NCBI RefSeq assembly: GCF_030247195.1
Contig: NC_080672.1
Location: 398,305,037 to 398,369,036 of the forward strand
Direction: 5' to 3'
Length of the DNA stretch: 64,000 bases
Source: Topomyia yanbarensis
Taxonomy: Eukaryota; Arthropoda; Insecta; Diptera; Culicidae
How positions within the stretch are numbered: position 1 is the stretch's first letter; every line of letters starts with the position of its first letter. The position numbers were made by a program, and so were the translations under genes. Positions 11,269-23,811 of the stretch are shown here, piece by piece. Under the pieces are notes generated by a model. The model did not search any database. It saw only the letters and a program-made list of their open reading frames with translations, and was not told where the DNA came from.

Positions 11269-14200
11269 AACGGCCAAAATGTGGAATCACTTGAGCAGCA
11301 CATCTCAAAGCTGATATCAGACAATGAGGCCATTGTGGAAGTGGTGGAACCACCGCTTCAAAAAAAGTATCACAAAATCACCGGCATAACCCGCGGAATA
11401 TCAGTCAGCGGTAGTTCAAGTTCTTCCCACGGCGGAAACGAGCCAGGATCGGGTAGTAGCAGCTCTAAGCTGGCTAGTGCCCTGCTACAGAAACGAAACA
11501 GCGAAGAACTGTTACAGCTTCCGACAGTACAAACGTATGCGAATGCTGTTCCCAGCGAACAAAATGTGATAACCGTTTCGAATAAGCCAATCGTAAGTAC
11601 CAAATCGGTGGCTCCTATAGTTCAACCGGTTCCTTACGGGCCAAACCATCACCCGGTACAGATGGTTGTTCGAGTTCCTAATGGAAACGAACAACTTCCA
11701 CAACACCACCTTCAAGTGCAATACCAGCAGCCATTAAACCTGAGTAAACCGGTCCCGAGCGAACCAGTGGAAATGGAGCATCCTCGTAAACGAAGCAGCG
11801 GAGCACTGTACAGCCGGGAGCAGTCACCGTCGTCTTCCCTGCAATATCCCCCACAGCAAACTACCACTTCTCTTCCCCCAAATCAACCGCAGATTAGTCA
11901 AGCCCAACAACAGACACCAGTTGCGCCCCAAGCTCAATCGCACGCACCACCTCAGCAGCAACAGCAAGTAACCGTTACAGATCATCCGCAGAATCCAGAG
12001 CGTTCCATCATCAAAGATCTACTGCTGAATTCGCGTGGCTTCGGAGTGGTCCAGAATCCAGAAAACGAGAAAATTGAAAATTTGTTCACCTGCAAATCGT
12101 GCAACACTAGTTTTCGTGACGCAGAAATCCTAAAATATCATACGATTTGCTACTGCCAAGGAAATAGCAATGTAAACAGCCCATCATCTAGTGCACCTAT
12201 TAGCCCCGTTGGATCTCCGTCATCCTATTTCTCACGATCAAAATCCTACAACCCGACAAGTTTGAAGACGCTTGCCCGTGTCTCACTGAATCCACCACCG
12301 CGAAATCCATCCACACTGTCCAAGTTGGCGAAATCCCAACTGAGGTTACCACGATCGCGACCTGAGCACATATCGCTACTACCGGAGCCAAGTGCTACGA
12401 CCAGTTCTACAAACATCCCGGCCCCTGACACTCAGATACCGACTATAGCGAAAATTGTCGACGTGGTACAAAACCCACTGCCATCACCAGGTCCTCTGCT
12501 AGGCAATACGAGATTAGTTGATTTTCAGAGCAATAAAGGCGAAGGTTTCGGCAGATCCGGTCAAGAGTCGAATGATGACGCAGGACATCCCACGCATAAA
12601 AGGGCCATGATGATGTCAATGAGGGGCGTTCAACATCCGAGCTTGCAGCTCTTTGGTGGTAATGTGGAAGTTGTCGATCGAAACGGGGAGCAGCCGCTTC
12701 ATCGATATACGTCCGGCGGAACGGTGACGCGATTTTCACCCGACGTTGATAGCGAGATGCACGATTACGGATTGTCTGGACGAGTAAATAGTATGCATTC
12801 AGGGGGAACTTTTATGCAATTGCCAGAAACTAACCGCAGTTCGTCGCCGGTCCTTATGAAGAACCCGGCCACTCCAAAACTTATTGTCACCATCACACCA
12901 ACACTGTCATCTGCAATGGCCACCCCAAACTTTTACGCAAATCAACAGCATTCAATGGAAGGAAGTAATTCTGTAGCTGGTCAGCCGATTACACGATTTC
13001 CGTTTCCAACCATAAATCCAATAACGGCATATAATCCACTGACACTGCCTCAAACCTCGCCAGGTCAGGCGACACAGATCATGCATGCCGGAAAGCTGAT
13101 TCCGTTTGTCCAGGGAATGCCTGGACCGAATTCTGTAATGATGCAGAGCGAGCTACAGCCCGATGGCAATCCTCGCATAGCAGCAAGCCCAAATCCGATC
13201 ATGCAATCGATTTCGATCTCCACCGGTAATCACCTAGGCCCCACGGTAAAATTACAGTCACCATGTCTGCTGGCGGTGGTTAAACCAACCAACACTACTG
13301 CCACCGATCGACGCAGCGAAATCGTAGATTTTGGTCGTCTTATTAAAACGTCTTTTCTACAATCGCCACCCGTGAAAAACGGTATTGCCAAAGAGATTTG
13401 GTCCCCCGCCAAGCAGGAGTATAAAAAGAGTTTTAATTTTACTCGAATGGCGGACAATATTAGTCCGAGGAAAAAAGAATCCATTGATCCGCCGGTGGCT
13501 AAGAAAGAGGAAATCAGACATTTCAATTTTGAAAGTTTAATCGTAAAGTCAGAAATACTAATCAAATCACCTGCGCCAACGGAATGCAAACCGGAACCAA
13601 TGGATGTTAAACCGATCGACAGTGCTCCACAGCAACCACCAGCAGTCGCAGCAAAACCGAAATTCGTAAGACCAAATTCACTGCCGCTTAAACCAGGTAC
13701 CTTCACTCCCAAGGGACATCACGGGATCACACCTACCCATAACACGATGCCGTTGATATCACCGGATACACCACGACCCTCGAAATCCTGCCGGGAGTTA
13801 TATTTCAATGGTCACGCCTACACAAACATCGGACTGAAATCGAGCACGAAGCCGTTCTACTGCACCGTCAACAAGACGCAACCTTTTTACGTTCAAACGC
13901 AGAAGCAACTCTCCATGTACAGCAACTGGCAGGTTCATCCGGAGAACAAACCACACCCCCTCGGTTTGAAATCGGTTGCAGTCATGTCGTTGTACGACAG
14001 CAGCCAGCAGCGTGATCATCGCTACTCGATCGCCTCTCAAGTTCTTTCCTTGGCTGTGGTCAACTCAAGTTCCTTTAATCTGGCGATTATGACCACAGCA
14101 GAAGTGAAAACCAGCTTCCCAGCGTATTCGCTACCACCGATGAGCTCCCCTGGTGGCAGTAGTAGTAACACTCACCAACTCACGAAGCAGGGCCTTTTGG

Positions 14201-14474
14201 CTGCTGGTCAGCAACAAGGATACCTCCAGTTCGGTGGTTACCACGACAAGGGTGCTTCCAACGATAGTATGCCTGCGAGGAGTGAATCTTCGGAACGAAC
14301 ACTATCCGGTGGCTTTGAGAGCACCGAAGAGTATACATACGTTCGGGGTCGCGGTCGAGGCAAGTACGTGTGCAAAGAGTGTGGTATCCGTTGCAAGAAA
14401 CCATCGATGCTGAAGAAGCACATTCGGACGCACACGGACGTGCGGCCGTACTCGTGTCAGCACTGTAGCTTCCA
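11269..14474 (+). CDS. shn: schnurri exon 5: large central exon with CCHC finger and start of second finger pair
   Basis: This 3.2 kb exon begins phase 0 after CTTTTTAG (NGQNVESLEQHISKLI) and encodes about 1,069 residues. Around residue 790 (12,091-12,156) it carries CKSCNTSFRDAEILKYH followed by TICYC, the lone CCHC-type finger typical of HIVEP/Schnurri. Long Gln/Pro/Ser-rich stretches follow. Near residue 1,547 (14,371 onward) the second C2H2 pair starts: CKECGIRCKKPSMLKKH, then CQHCSF, interrupted by the intron after CA of a His codon. The second pair binds Smad-complex-associated DNA in Drosophila Schnurri. The exon ends phase 2 at GTAAGT. Antisense open frames (for example 13,230-13,712) are shadows. 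Confidence 0.95.
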
Positions 14475-14536
14475 GTAAGTATTTCGACGTTTGTTTAGGA
14501 TCGAGCCGTTGTTAACCGTAGACTTTTTATTTTTAG

Positions 14537-14760
14537 TTTTAAAACTAAGGGAAACCTGACGAAGCACATGAAATCTAAGAGTCACTTCAAAAAATGCACC
14601 GAGCTGGGATTGAATCCGATTCCGACTAGTGTGGATGACGATGGAATTGACATTGATATTGAGGGCGATCAGCAGTCCATCTCGAGTGAGCGGACGTCGA
14701 CGATCCCGGGGGATTCGGACAGCGGATCGGAAAGCGATGGAGAGGACAGTGATGATAGTG
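14537..14760 (+). CDS. shn: schnurri exon 6: completion of second finger pair and acidic tail
   Basis: CA from exon 5 plus T gives His, then [20 protein letters not shown], which finishes the second finger of pair two (C-x2-C-x12-H-x5-H). After the fingers comes an acidic Asp/Glu/Ser tract ([18 protein letters not shown]), the conserved acidic region following these fingers in the family. The exon lies between a TTTTTAG acceptor and a GTGAGT donor and ends phase 1 with a single G. Confidence 0.93.
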
Positions 14761-15261
14761 GTGAGTAATGGTTTTTTTAATTTTAAATAATAGGATTTCA
14801 AGCGGAATTTTTTATCAACCTGGATCATAAGATTGAACTTAAGACCTGTACTTCGACTAGAGTAAATAAATGAAGCGGATCTCCGATGCTCTTCTGATCA
14901 TAGAGCATACGAAAGCATCATCTATTGGGCATTTTTCCAACTAGCTGGTCGCCTTGCTGTCGAGATATATATCACTGAAGCCTCATTTACCGACAACAGG
15001 AGCGCTACCGTTTTTAGGACCGCGCTTCTCTTCAATACCTTCCAGCGTTCTGAGCAGAAGTCGTCGTTCTAATTCTGTACTAGGCGGTGGATGTTTCTAT
15101 CGGGCTAATCCATGCTGTCGGGAAAATACCCGATGTACAGCGCCTGTTCATGAATCTGCGACGGTTTAACGACCAATGAAGCGCTTTTCCAGGGCTTGAT
15201 AGCAGCTGTGGCATTCTGTAGTTAATTAGCTGTATCCTTGTCTGCACAGGCGATTTCGAGA

Positions 15262-15277
15262 TACCCTAGTTTGTGTG
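15262..15277. repeat. Left target-site duplication of the R1-clade LINE
   Basis: TACCCTAGTTTGTGTG abuts the T run that is the element's 3' tail. It is identical to 20,881-20,896, and the identity may extend to 17 bases if a shared T is counted. Confidence 0.88.
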
Positions 15278-15499
15278 TTTTTTTACAATGGAGAAGACCT
15301 TTACGTCCTAGCCCAGTACACGTGCTATTGGTAGGTGTCCCAGCTACCACACGGTGTGTCGGGCTCGAATGGTGACGCTGCCATTAATACCGACTAAACT
15401 CCATTGGGCTCCGCCATCGTTCCTCCCAGGAACTACCTCTCGGTATTACTTCTGGGGGGATGGCTGTACTTAATGTACCCTTTCACTCTCACTCACGCG

Positions 15500-15935
15500 T
15501 TCATACGTCCTGTATGAGGCTTACTTGGGTGCTCTCTCTATCGCACCTTGATTCACTCTCAAACACTCCACATGAGACTGACTTTTGTGCTCACCTTTTT
15601 CGTTCCTTGCGAGGCTGACTTGTGTGCTCACCTTACTCATTCCTTGCTAGGCTTACTTTTGTGCTCGCCCCACCCATACCATGTGAGGCTGACTTGGGTG
15701 CTCACCCTATCACCTGATTCACTCTCAATCGTGCCACTCTATTGTATCTTTGTCACTCCCCCTGGCATCCCATGTGGGACATTTTTCTTAGGCCCCACTT
15801 CTGACATACCATGCGAGGCTGACTTTTGTGCTCACCTTTTTCATTCCTTGCTTGCTACCAACCTGTGAGGCTGACTTTTATGCTCACCCTTAACATGCAG
15901 TGTGAGACTGACTTGGATGCTCACCCTTTCACTCC
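15500..15935 (-). repeat. Degenerate tandem repeats in the LINE 3' UTR
   Basis: At least seven imperfect units of about 40-45 bases share the core GAGGCTGACTTGTGTGCTCA followed by C/T-rich sequence and a 'ttccttgc' or 'catgc' spacer. They sit downstream of ORF2 in the element's own orientation, so they form an internal minisatellite of its 3' UTR. Confidence 0.8.
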
Positions 15936-16171
15936 TCTGCCACGCCATGAGGTATCGATAGCTAAGTCCCAACATACTACGCTACGACCCTCCCATCTTG
16001 GCAGGAGGCAGTCCACTTATAGCCTATACACTCACTCTTCTGTCTTGCTTCGGGGTGGCTGGGTTTACCCCTTACGCGGTTGCCAGTCGCTGCGCCAAAC
16101 CTGCCTCGGCATGAACAGACCATTCACTCCCTTTTTTGCGCTTGGCCTTTTTCGCTCCAGCTAACCAATCA

Positions 16172-19112
16172 CTAGTTAGCCGTGCCCGTCGTCTGTTGCT
16201 CGGTTCGCCAGATTAACTGTAGCCTACTGGCAATCTGGATGGTAGCAGCCGAGACTGCGTTCCACTTCTCCACCGATTGACACGTCCGCTGAATAAGGGT
16301 ATCAGGGGTTGTGTCCCAGCCACAGACGTCAAGCATTGCTCTTCTTTCGACGTCGAACCGATGACATACGAACAGTATGTGTTCGGCAGTTTCATCTACA
16401 CCTGGGCAGTCCGGGCAGACTGAGACCTCCGCGTGCCCGAACCTGTGGAGGTACTGACGGAAACAGCCATGGCCTGACAGGAATTGGGTCAGGTGGAAGT
16501 GAACTTCCCCATGGGGTCTTCCCACCCAGCTCGATATGCTAGGTATCAGCCGGTGAGTCCACCTACCTTTCGAGGAGTTGTCCCACTCACGCTGCCATCT
16601 GGCGACCGAGGTCGCCCTGGTGCGCTCACGGGCTCCCCTATTTCCACGTAGCTCAAAGCACTCCTCATCTTCCCGAATGACCAGCCCGACTGGCATCATG
16701 CTCGCTATCACGCAGGATGCATCGTGTGATACCGTGCGGTAGGCAGATATTACTCTGAGGCACATCACGCGGTAGGTGCTCTCCAGTTTCTGTAGGTAAC
16801 TGGTTACCCTCAGTGCTCTTGACCATGACGGGCCGCCGTACCTGAGGATAGATACTGGCGCACACCTTTGAGCTGTTGGACATCATTCTCGATAGTGCCG
16901 CAACAGCAGTCGACGCTCTCTTGCACGTATAGTCGACATGGCTGCCGAAGGTCAGCTTGTCGTCTATAATGACTCCGAGAGACTTCAGACTCCGCTGTGA
17001 AGTGATCGCGACTTCTCCCACATGGATAACTGCATGTTGTGCCGACTTGCGGTTGTTGACGATAACTACCTCCGTCTTATGATGAGCGAGCTCCAGGCCT
17101 CTCGCGCTCATCCATTCCTCCACCGTGCTAATCGCGTGTTCTGCGGTTAGTTCTACCTCAGGAATTGACTCCCCGTAGACCTCCAAGGTTACGTCGTCGG
17201 CAAAGCCGACGATCTTGACCCCAGGAGGGAACTTCAGTCTCAGAACCCCGTCATACATGAGGTTCCATAGCACCGGGCCTAGGATCGAGCCCTGCGGGAC
17301 TCCGGCGGTAATCGGAACCCTTTTCTGACCGGCATCGGTCTCATATATCAGTACGCGGTTTTGGAAGTAACTTTCCAGGATCCGGTACAGACCCACTGGT
17401 AGGCTAAGCCGGTGTAACGAGAGCGCGATGGCATCCCAGCTTGCGCTGTTAAATGCGTTCTTCACGTCAAGTGTCACTAACGCACAGTATCGAATACCTC
17501 GCCTTTTTCGTTGGATCGCTATCTCAGCAGTATTTATCACTGAGTTGAGAGCGTCCACTGTGGACTTACCCTTCCGAAAGCCAAACTGGTTGCTTGACAG
17601 ACCGTCCGTACCTTCCGCGTATGGGGTGAGCCTGTTGAGGATGATCCTCTCAAGCAGTTTGCCAGTCGTGTCAGACAGATTGGTCTGTACGCCGATGGGT
17701 CGCCTGGCGGCTTCCCGGGCTTCGGCAACAGCACCAGTTTCTGCCTTTTCCATCTATCGGGGAAACGGCACTCGTCAAGGCATCTCTGCATAGCTAGCCT
17801 GAACATGTTCGGGTTCGCTATGATCGCTGCCTTGAGAGCGTTGTTTGGAACTCCATCCGGCCCTGGAGCTTTGTTCATTGTTAGGGATTTAGCCACTGCG
17901 AGTAGTTCTTCATTCGTCACTGGAGCCACCATTTCGACCGTGCCCGCACTGTCTCGTAGTGCAGGTGGCCAGGGGCTTGTGGCTCGAGACGGGAAGAGTA
18001 CTTCGATAATCGTCGCCAACCGGTCCGGAGACCGTTCTGGGGGTGAAGAGCCCCCTTTGGTCTTGGCCATCACAATCCTGTAGGCGTCACCCCACGGATT
18101 CGCGTTGGCACTCTCAAACAGGTTGTCGAAACACGCTCTCTTGCTGCTTTTAATGGCCTTGTTAAGGGCCAATTTCGCAGCTCGAAACACTTCGCGGCGG
18201 TTCTCTCTTGCATCCTCGGTGCGAGCTCTTTGCATCCTACGTCTAGCTGTGAGGCAGCCTGATCGTAGAGCTGCAATCTCGGCACTCCACCAGTATACCG
18301 GGCATCTGCCGTTTCTTGGCAGGGTTTTTCTCAGCATAGTGGCTTCGCACGCGCGTGATAGAACAGCTACCAGCGCATCCCCGCTTAGACTGTCAGTGTT
18401 GGCCTCCAGTCCCAGGGCCGCGGTGAAAGCTTCGCTGTCGAAGTGATTGGACTTCCACCCGCGTACCTGACAGGGATCTCCCGCCCTCGGATGCTGCACA
18501 CCATAGTTGATCCTAAAGCGGATTGCTAAGTGATCGTTATGGGTGTAGCCTTCATCTACCCTCCATTCCATGCCTGGAACCAGACTCGGGCTGGCAAATG
18601 TTACGTCAATCCACGCCTCCATCCCGTTTCTACGGAATGTACTAGCGGAGCCATTATTAGCTAGCACAGTATCGAGTTTCGCAAGCGCTTGACCATTAGC
18701 GCCTGACCCCTGCTATTTGTACAGCGGCTGCCCCACTCCACTGCCCAAGCGTTAAAGTCTCCCGCTATGACTACCGGTTTCCGGTCCACTAGGTCTGACG
18801 AGAGCCTGTCGATCATCTGGTTGAACTGTTCTATGGGCCACCTTGGTGGAGCGTAGTAGCTGCAATAGAACACACCACTGATCTTGGCAATCGCAACACC
18901 CTCGGCGGAGGAGTGTATTACCTCTTGAACCGGAAACCGTCCCGTTGTACAGATTGCCACCATTCCAGACCCGTCCGACACCCAATTGCCGTTGCCGGCA
19001 GGGATGTTGTACGGGTCTGATAGGAGGGCGACATCTGTCCTCGACACCGAGACTGACTGCCACAGCAGCTATTGGGCTGCTGCACAATGGTTAAGATTTA
19101 GCTGTGTGACGT
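16172..19112 (-). pseudogene. R1-clade LINE ORF2 (endonuclease and reverse transcriptase), frame-broken
   Basis: Reading along the minus strand, domains appear in order. First comes an AP-type endonuclease with LNLNHCAAAQ (followed by a stop), then VVIAGDFNAWAVEWGS and the DVTFASPSL / DHLAIRF blocks (19,100-18,480). The reverse transcriptase follows, with NKAPGPDGVPN, QFGFRKGKSTVDA, GVPQGSILGPVLWN and the catalytic FADDVTL (about 17,200). The C-terminal zinc knuckle CPDCPGVDETAEHILFVC lies near 16,400. The frame is broken near 18,690, near 17,650 and near 16,850, and a stop lies near 19,060. The intact form would be about 980 residues. The catalytic DD pair is still present. The endonuclease has NDH where SDH is usual. 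Confidence 0.9.
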
Positions 19113-20533
19113 TCACGGCTTCTTCTTATTTGCCTCACCGAAGGGACACGAAGGTCCGCCCATAGCATGTTTATGGGCTTGCTTCTTAGCGGTGCAGATA
19201 AGGCAATTGTGCGCTTTAGTGCAACCCCGCTCCTTATGCCCCTCCTCGCCGCAGCGACGACATAGTTTGCTCCTGTCTATACCCTTGCACTCGTAGGATT
19301 TGTGGTCGGACTCAAGGCACCGATAGCACCTATCCACTGAAGGCGGCTGGGGTATGCTAATTGGGCATACCGACCAGCCGATCTTCAGCTTACCTTTCTC
19401 GGTTACCTTTTTGGCATCCGCCTTCAGTAGCCTGAGGTAGGCTACTTGGGTACCAGAGGGTCCCCCTCTAAAACGCACAGAGGCCCGCTTGATTGTCACG
19501 TCGCATTGCTCCTTAACGGCTGCCACGACATCTGCGGTCGTGAACTCGTCCAGATGCTTGCACTGGAGAGTCATTTCCGCCCCTAGCAACCTGACCTGGG
19601 CACCTTCACCAAGGCCCTCTTGGGCCAAGGCCTTGTACACCGCACTAGATTGTGCGCCTCGCTTCAGCACCAGAAGCATTTCTCCTGTGTTGGTGCGTCT
19701 TACGCTACGCACGTCTTGCCCAAGGGCCGAGAGGCTTTCGGGCGCCCTCATCGACTTTAGAACGTCGGCGTATATGTCCTTGTCGGTTTTTAACCACAAG
19801 CCCTCGCCTCTGTCCTTGGCCTTATTCGCGGGCCGCGGTACCTCCGGTGTCGGTGCCGGCTTCTTCTTGGTGACCAGCGTTCAGGGGTTTACGCCCCCTG
19901 CCCCGGTTGCATCGGGTTGCTGGTACCATCACTCTGCCCAGCGAGGTCACTCTCGCCCTCGCTTACCTCGACCAAATGGCGTTTGGCCTTAACGGTTGCA
20001 CGCCGTGTAGTGTCGGTTTTTGCATCCTCGCCTGGTGACTTCCTAGGGCGTTTCGCGTTCGACGCCGTTTTGCGATTGCCCTTGCGAGAGCGACATGGCT
20101 TCTCCATAGAAGGTGAAGGCCACTGTCTGGGTACCTATGTCGACCTTCTCTCTTCCCTCCCTCTTGGAGGCCACTGTCTGGGTTTCTCTGTCGGTCTTCT
20201 CCCGACATTCCACCCTCTTGGCGTAAGCCTGCTGTTCTTGTCTTGCGACACGAACAGCTTTCCGGAGCACCAGGAGGCTCTGCTTCAGCTCCTTGCTTAT
20301 ATTTTGCTTTGCGCTAGTGAACTCGATTATTGAATCGAGCTGATCCACCACTTTGCGCATCGCGGATAGTGGCCCGTCCAGTGCGTTGGTAGGGCTATTT
20401 TCTACCACTGCTACCACTGGTCACTGGTGCTATCAGATGCAGCACTCGTCGCTCCACTCCTCGCCAAACCACCTCTAGCAAAGGGGTTTGGCACCTCCGT
20501 TTGTTTATTGTTTTTGTTTTTGTCCACTTCCAT
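19113..20533 (-). pseudogene. R1-clade LINE ORF1 (gag-like), frame-broken
   Basis: The ORF opens with MEVDKNKNNKQTEVPNPF at 20,533 on the minus strand. A Ser-rich N-terminus is followed by a coiled-coil-like stretch (FTSAKQNISKELKQSLLVLR), a basic region (20,100-19,900) and a C-terminal part that ends in three zinc knuckles: CYRCLESDHKSYEC, CRRCGEEGHKERGC and CLICTAKKQAH. The frame shifts near 20,420 and near 20,080, and stops occur near 19,880, so the protein cannot be made in one piece. The order of domains and the knuckle spacing are those of R1-clade ORF1, which coats element RNA. ORF2 follows directly. Confidence 0.85.
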
Positions 20534-20880
20534 GTTAATACCCACGAGTTGCGCGAGAATAAATGTCCGCCACGCCAGAGCTCCGCAGTAACGTGGTAAG
20601 GGACGCTTACTGTGGGGGTTGCCCAGGTACCCCACAGACTCCGTTAACGATCGAGCATCTTTTTCACCCCTTCGATCACTCATCTCTCGGCACGGGTCGC
20701 TTCACGCCTTGGAATTGGGGTTATGACCTATCTTGCTTTACGTGGTGACCGCGGCCCAGATCATCACAACCATCCTCCTTTACCAGGGCTTTGGACCTGT
20801 AGCTCTGGTTCTCAATAGTTCCAGGTACGTATATTATTACAGACATGCTACTATTGAGATCCGTCATTCGCTAGCGGAGT

Positions 20881-20896
20881 TACCCTAGTTTGTGTG
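20881..20896. repeat. Right target-site duplication of the R1-clade LINE
   Basis: TACCCTAGTTTGTGTG lies immediately outside the element's 5' end (which on the minus strand starts ACTCCGCTAGCG) and is an exact copy of 15,262-15,277. Confidence 0.88.
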
Positions 20897-21469
20897 TGCC
20901 CTTCTTAAACTTACAAATTGCTTGAGCTCTGCTCCAGGACGCTATCAATCAGTACGCCTCGAGTAGTAGTAGTTGTAGTTGTTCACGGCTGATAGTATTC
21001 GAAGGATACCTAGGTCGACGTAACCACTTCGTTGAAAGCTGGGAGTTGTTCAGTTTTTTTGTGGCAGTCCAGAATCTTGCCCCCTTGATCTTATTCGGTT
21101 GGGGTTCCTTTCTGCACCCACTATTTTTCGGCATATCAGTGTCCGTTGAACGCTGTCACTTGGTTGTTGCCTTCCCTATTGGGAACTCTAGCACTTCAGC
21201 AAATTGGTTGCGATTCCTCAGCAGCCACCTAAAGCATTTCTTCGTCACTCCACTTATGTGACGAGTTCTCTGTGTTCCCTTTGTTTTATTCGCGGAGCCC
21301 TCCGTCCCACCGTCTGCTCCACTAGGCTGGTCTGTATCATCCTTGCCATAGTTTTACCAAGACGACTTTATGCATTTATTTTTTTATGATTTTTGGCCAA
21401 CAAGCATTTTCCATTGTTCAGTAATATTGTCCATCTTATAAACAACCAACCTTCTTCCCGTTATTCCAG

Positions 21470-23811
21470 ATGAATCGAAGAGCCGCCTACCGGAGCACGA
21501 AGCCGCACACTGCCTGCTGTCGCTATCGATGACGCCACCAACCAGCTCCCAGATGTCCAAAAGCTATCCCAGTCCCGGACCGTACGCCAATCACCACCAA
21601 CTGTTGGACCGAGGACGACACCAAGCCTACGGTTCGAACTCCGCCATTTCGCCGCCCGGTTTGATGATACATGGCCAACAACATTCACCAGCGGTGGCAT
21701 TAGTGGACCAGACGAGTCAACAGAACCGCCGCGTGATCACCTTCGGAAACACGCCAAAGGTCGAGTTCAATCTGCTCAAACACGAGCAGTACTATTCGGA
21801 CCCGAACATCAGCAAAAAGAAGCAAGACTTTGGTGGGTCTTTTGACGACGATGGAGCGATGCCCATAGATTTGACTAAAAAGGTTAGGGAACCGGTACCG
21901 CTGGAGCAACCGATTTATCAGTACCCGCATCATTATCCGCAACCGCTTCAGAATCATCAACAGCTGAGCAAAGGATCCAATGTGTTGCTACATTCTCATC
22001 AACCGGAATCGAGTACCAGATCGCAGGTCATTGTCCGTGTATCGGATGTGGTTACTCCAATCTCTGGCACGGCTAATTTACTGACGACGCTAGTCTCCAA
22101 CACCGATAAAATCCCTCTTACCCACAATCTTATTTCAAGCGGGAAGGAACTTGTCGATCATAATGTATACTTCCAGGAATACATCACACAGCGGGCCCTG
22201 CAGGATAGTCGAATGAAGCAGAGTCAGATGAAAAGCGTCAATAACAATCAGTATGAAGAGGAAGTGGCGGATGTTCGAAGTACGGCCATTATGCCCGTGG
22301 AGATACCAAGTTGCATAACAGTTATTGGCGGCGTCGGGCCAAACAATGGACCCTCACCGTCCAAACCAGTAGTAAGTGAAAAGATCTATCGTATTTTTAA
22401 CGGAAAGAACGAACACATCGCGCAGGTTGTGCCAGAACCTGCTAGCAGAACTGAAATTTCGTCTGTTAACGATGAGACAATTCAACAAGAGAAAGAGACA
22501 TTGATGGTGGAAGCTTCTGAATCGAATACCCCACGCATAGATACTACGGCGGAAAATATCGCTGGAAGTCTGAAATTGGATGCACTGATCGATCCGGTGC
22601 GATCCAGAAGTAATAGTGTTAAGTCTAATGATTCTGCAAAACCCGTTGCGATAGCTACGGCTGCGGGGTCCAGCAAGGAAAGCGCCAAGAGTGTAGCTTC
22701 TGAGTACTTGAAACTAACGAAATCGGTCACCCTGAGGAAACGGGAGGATAGTGAAAGTGGTACGGCATCTGACCAGGAACCGCTGGTAGAGAATAAACTT
22801 ATCCCGGCACCGATTATAGCTCCTGTTGTGGTAGTTCCGACCACCACGAATCCAGTACCGGGTGAACTTGGAGGAATTGTTGCACGGACCGTCGTGGTGG
22901 GAGAGGATGGTTTCAAATCAACTCCAACCAACGAATTTTCATCGTTGAGCCACTTTCAAGAGGATGGCGGTCGTCCGGTTTGCGATGTGTGCAACAAAAG
23001 GTTCTTGAAAACATCTCAACTGAAGATCCACATGAACATTCACTACATGGAACGGAAGTATCGCTGCGAGCCCTGTGGCACCAGTTTTCGTTCGCAGGGA
23101 TTGTTCCTAAAGCACGAAAGATCTGCAACCCATAGAAATAAGGTCTCGATGACGACCACATTCGGTATTGCAACCGATTCGAACCCTCGGCCGTTCTACT
23201 GCAAGGATTGTGACGTTGGTTTCCGGATACATGGCCATCTGGCAAAGCACTTGCGATCGAAAATGCACGTTCTAAAACTGGAATGCCTCGGGAAGTTGCC
23301 GTTCGGAACATATACGGAGATCGAACGATCCGGTACGAATCTGACCGAAATTGACACCACCGATTGTGAGAATTCCTTATCCAGTCTAAAGCGACTGGCT
23401 GTGCGGTTGAACGTGAAAGACCCTGCTAATGTACTACCAGGGGGTGGAATGGGATCGTCTTCGGCGGATGCTGGCCCAAGTGGCAACGAAACCGACAGCT
23501 GTGATGATAACATGTACGAGAATGACAACGACGAGTCCAACGTGGAAGACAGTTCCAGCTCAAATGGGCCCAATAATAGGGGAGATGAAGAGGACGACAA
23601 CGATGGAGTACCTTCGGGTAGTGAATGCAATGGGCTTCCGCCTCAGGGTCAGCTCAACAACAATGTTTTGAGTATGAAACGAAAACCTGATGAGAGCAGT
23701 ACAAGCAACGAAGCACCTGGTGAAACCAAACGACCGAGACTTCAAGCAGTTGTGGTCGCTGAAACGAATCAGGGACCACCGTTGCCTCCGCCGCCGGTTG
23801 GTGACGCGTAG
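21470..23811 (+). CDS. shn: schnurri terminal coding exon: third zinc-finger group
   Basis: After TTATTCCAG, the G from exon 6 plus AT gives Asp: DESKSRLPEHEAAHCLLSLS, a conserved HIVEP/Schnurri block, then SMTPPTSSQMSKSYPSPGPY. Near residue 2,158 (22,975 onward) lies a C2H2 pair, CDVCNKRFLKTSQLKIH and CEPCGTSFRSQGLFLKHE (the second with H-x5-H). A further finger, YCKDCDVGFRIHGHLAKH, ends at MH near residue 2,254. It is followed by the conserved segment LPFGTYTEIERSGTNLTEID. An acidic Asp/Glu/Ser tract and a Pro-rich end precede the TAG at 23,809. The joined protein is about 2,435 residues if the candidate first exon is used, close to the length of Drosophila Schnurri. The three-group finger layout is the fly Schnurri form. 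Confidence 0.95.

Larger units (their letters stand above)
15278..20880 (-). mobile_element. R1-clade non-LTR retrotransposon, full-length but mutated, antisense in schnurri
   Basis: The element reads on the minus strand: 5' UTR (20,880 to about 20,534), ORF1 with three zinc knuckles, ORF2 with endonuclease, reverse transcriptase and C-terminal zinc knuckle, then a 3' UTR with degenerate tandem repeats and a short terminal A run (the T run at 15,278). An exact 16-base direct repeat, TACCCTAGTTTGTGTG, lies immediately outside both ends (15,262-15,277 and 20,881-20,896), as expected for a target-site duplication. The RT sequence FADDVTL with YDGVLRL and the CPDCPG...TAEH knuckle place it in the R1 clade. 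Both ORFs are broken by frameshifts and stops, so it cannot be autonomous, but the intact 5' end shows it inserted full length. Confidence 0.9.
14761..21469 (+). other. shn: schnurri intron (6.7 kb) containing an antisense LINE
   Basis: The intron extends from the GTGAGT donor to the TTATTCCAG acceptor. Most of it is the R1-clade LINE at 15,278-20,880. The remaining flanks (14,761-15,261 and 20,897-21,469) have moderate G+C but no domain that I recognise. Removing the LINE leaves an intron of about 1.1 kb. Confidence 0.85.

Noticed and set aside
13230..13712. 160-codon open frame antisense to schnurri exon 5
   Set aside because: It is a shadow frame of a strongly supported exon, without a domain or independent splice signals.
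15500..15935. CRISPR-like array
   Set aside because: Units are imperfect, with no constant repeat/variable spacer pattern, and the context is a eukaryotic LINE 3' UTR.
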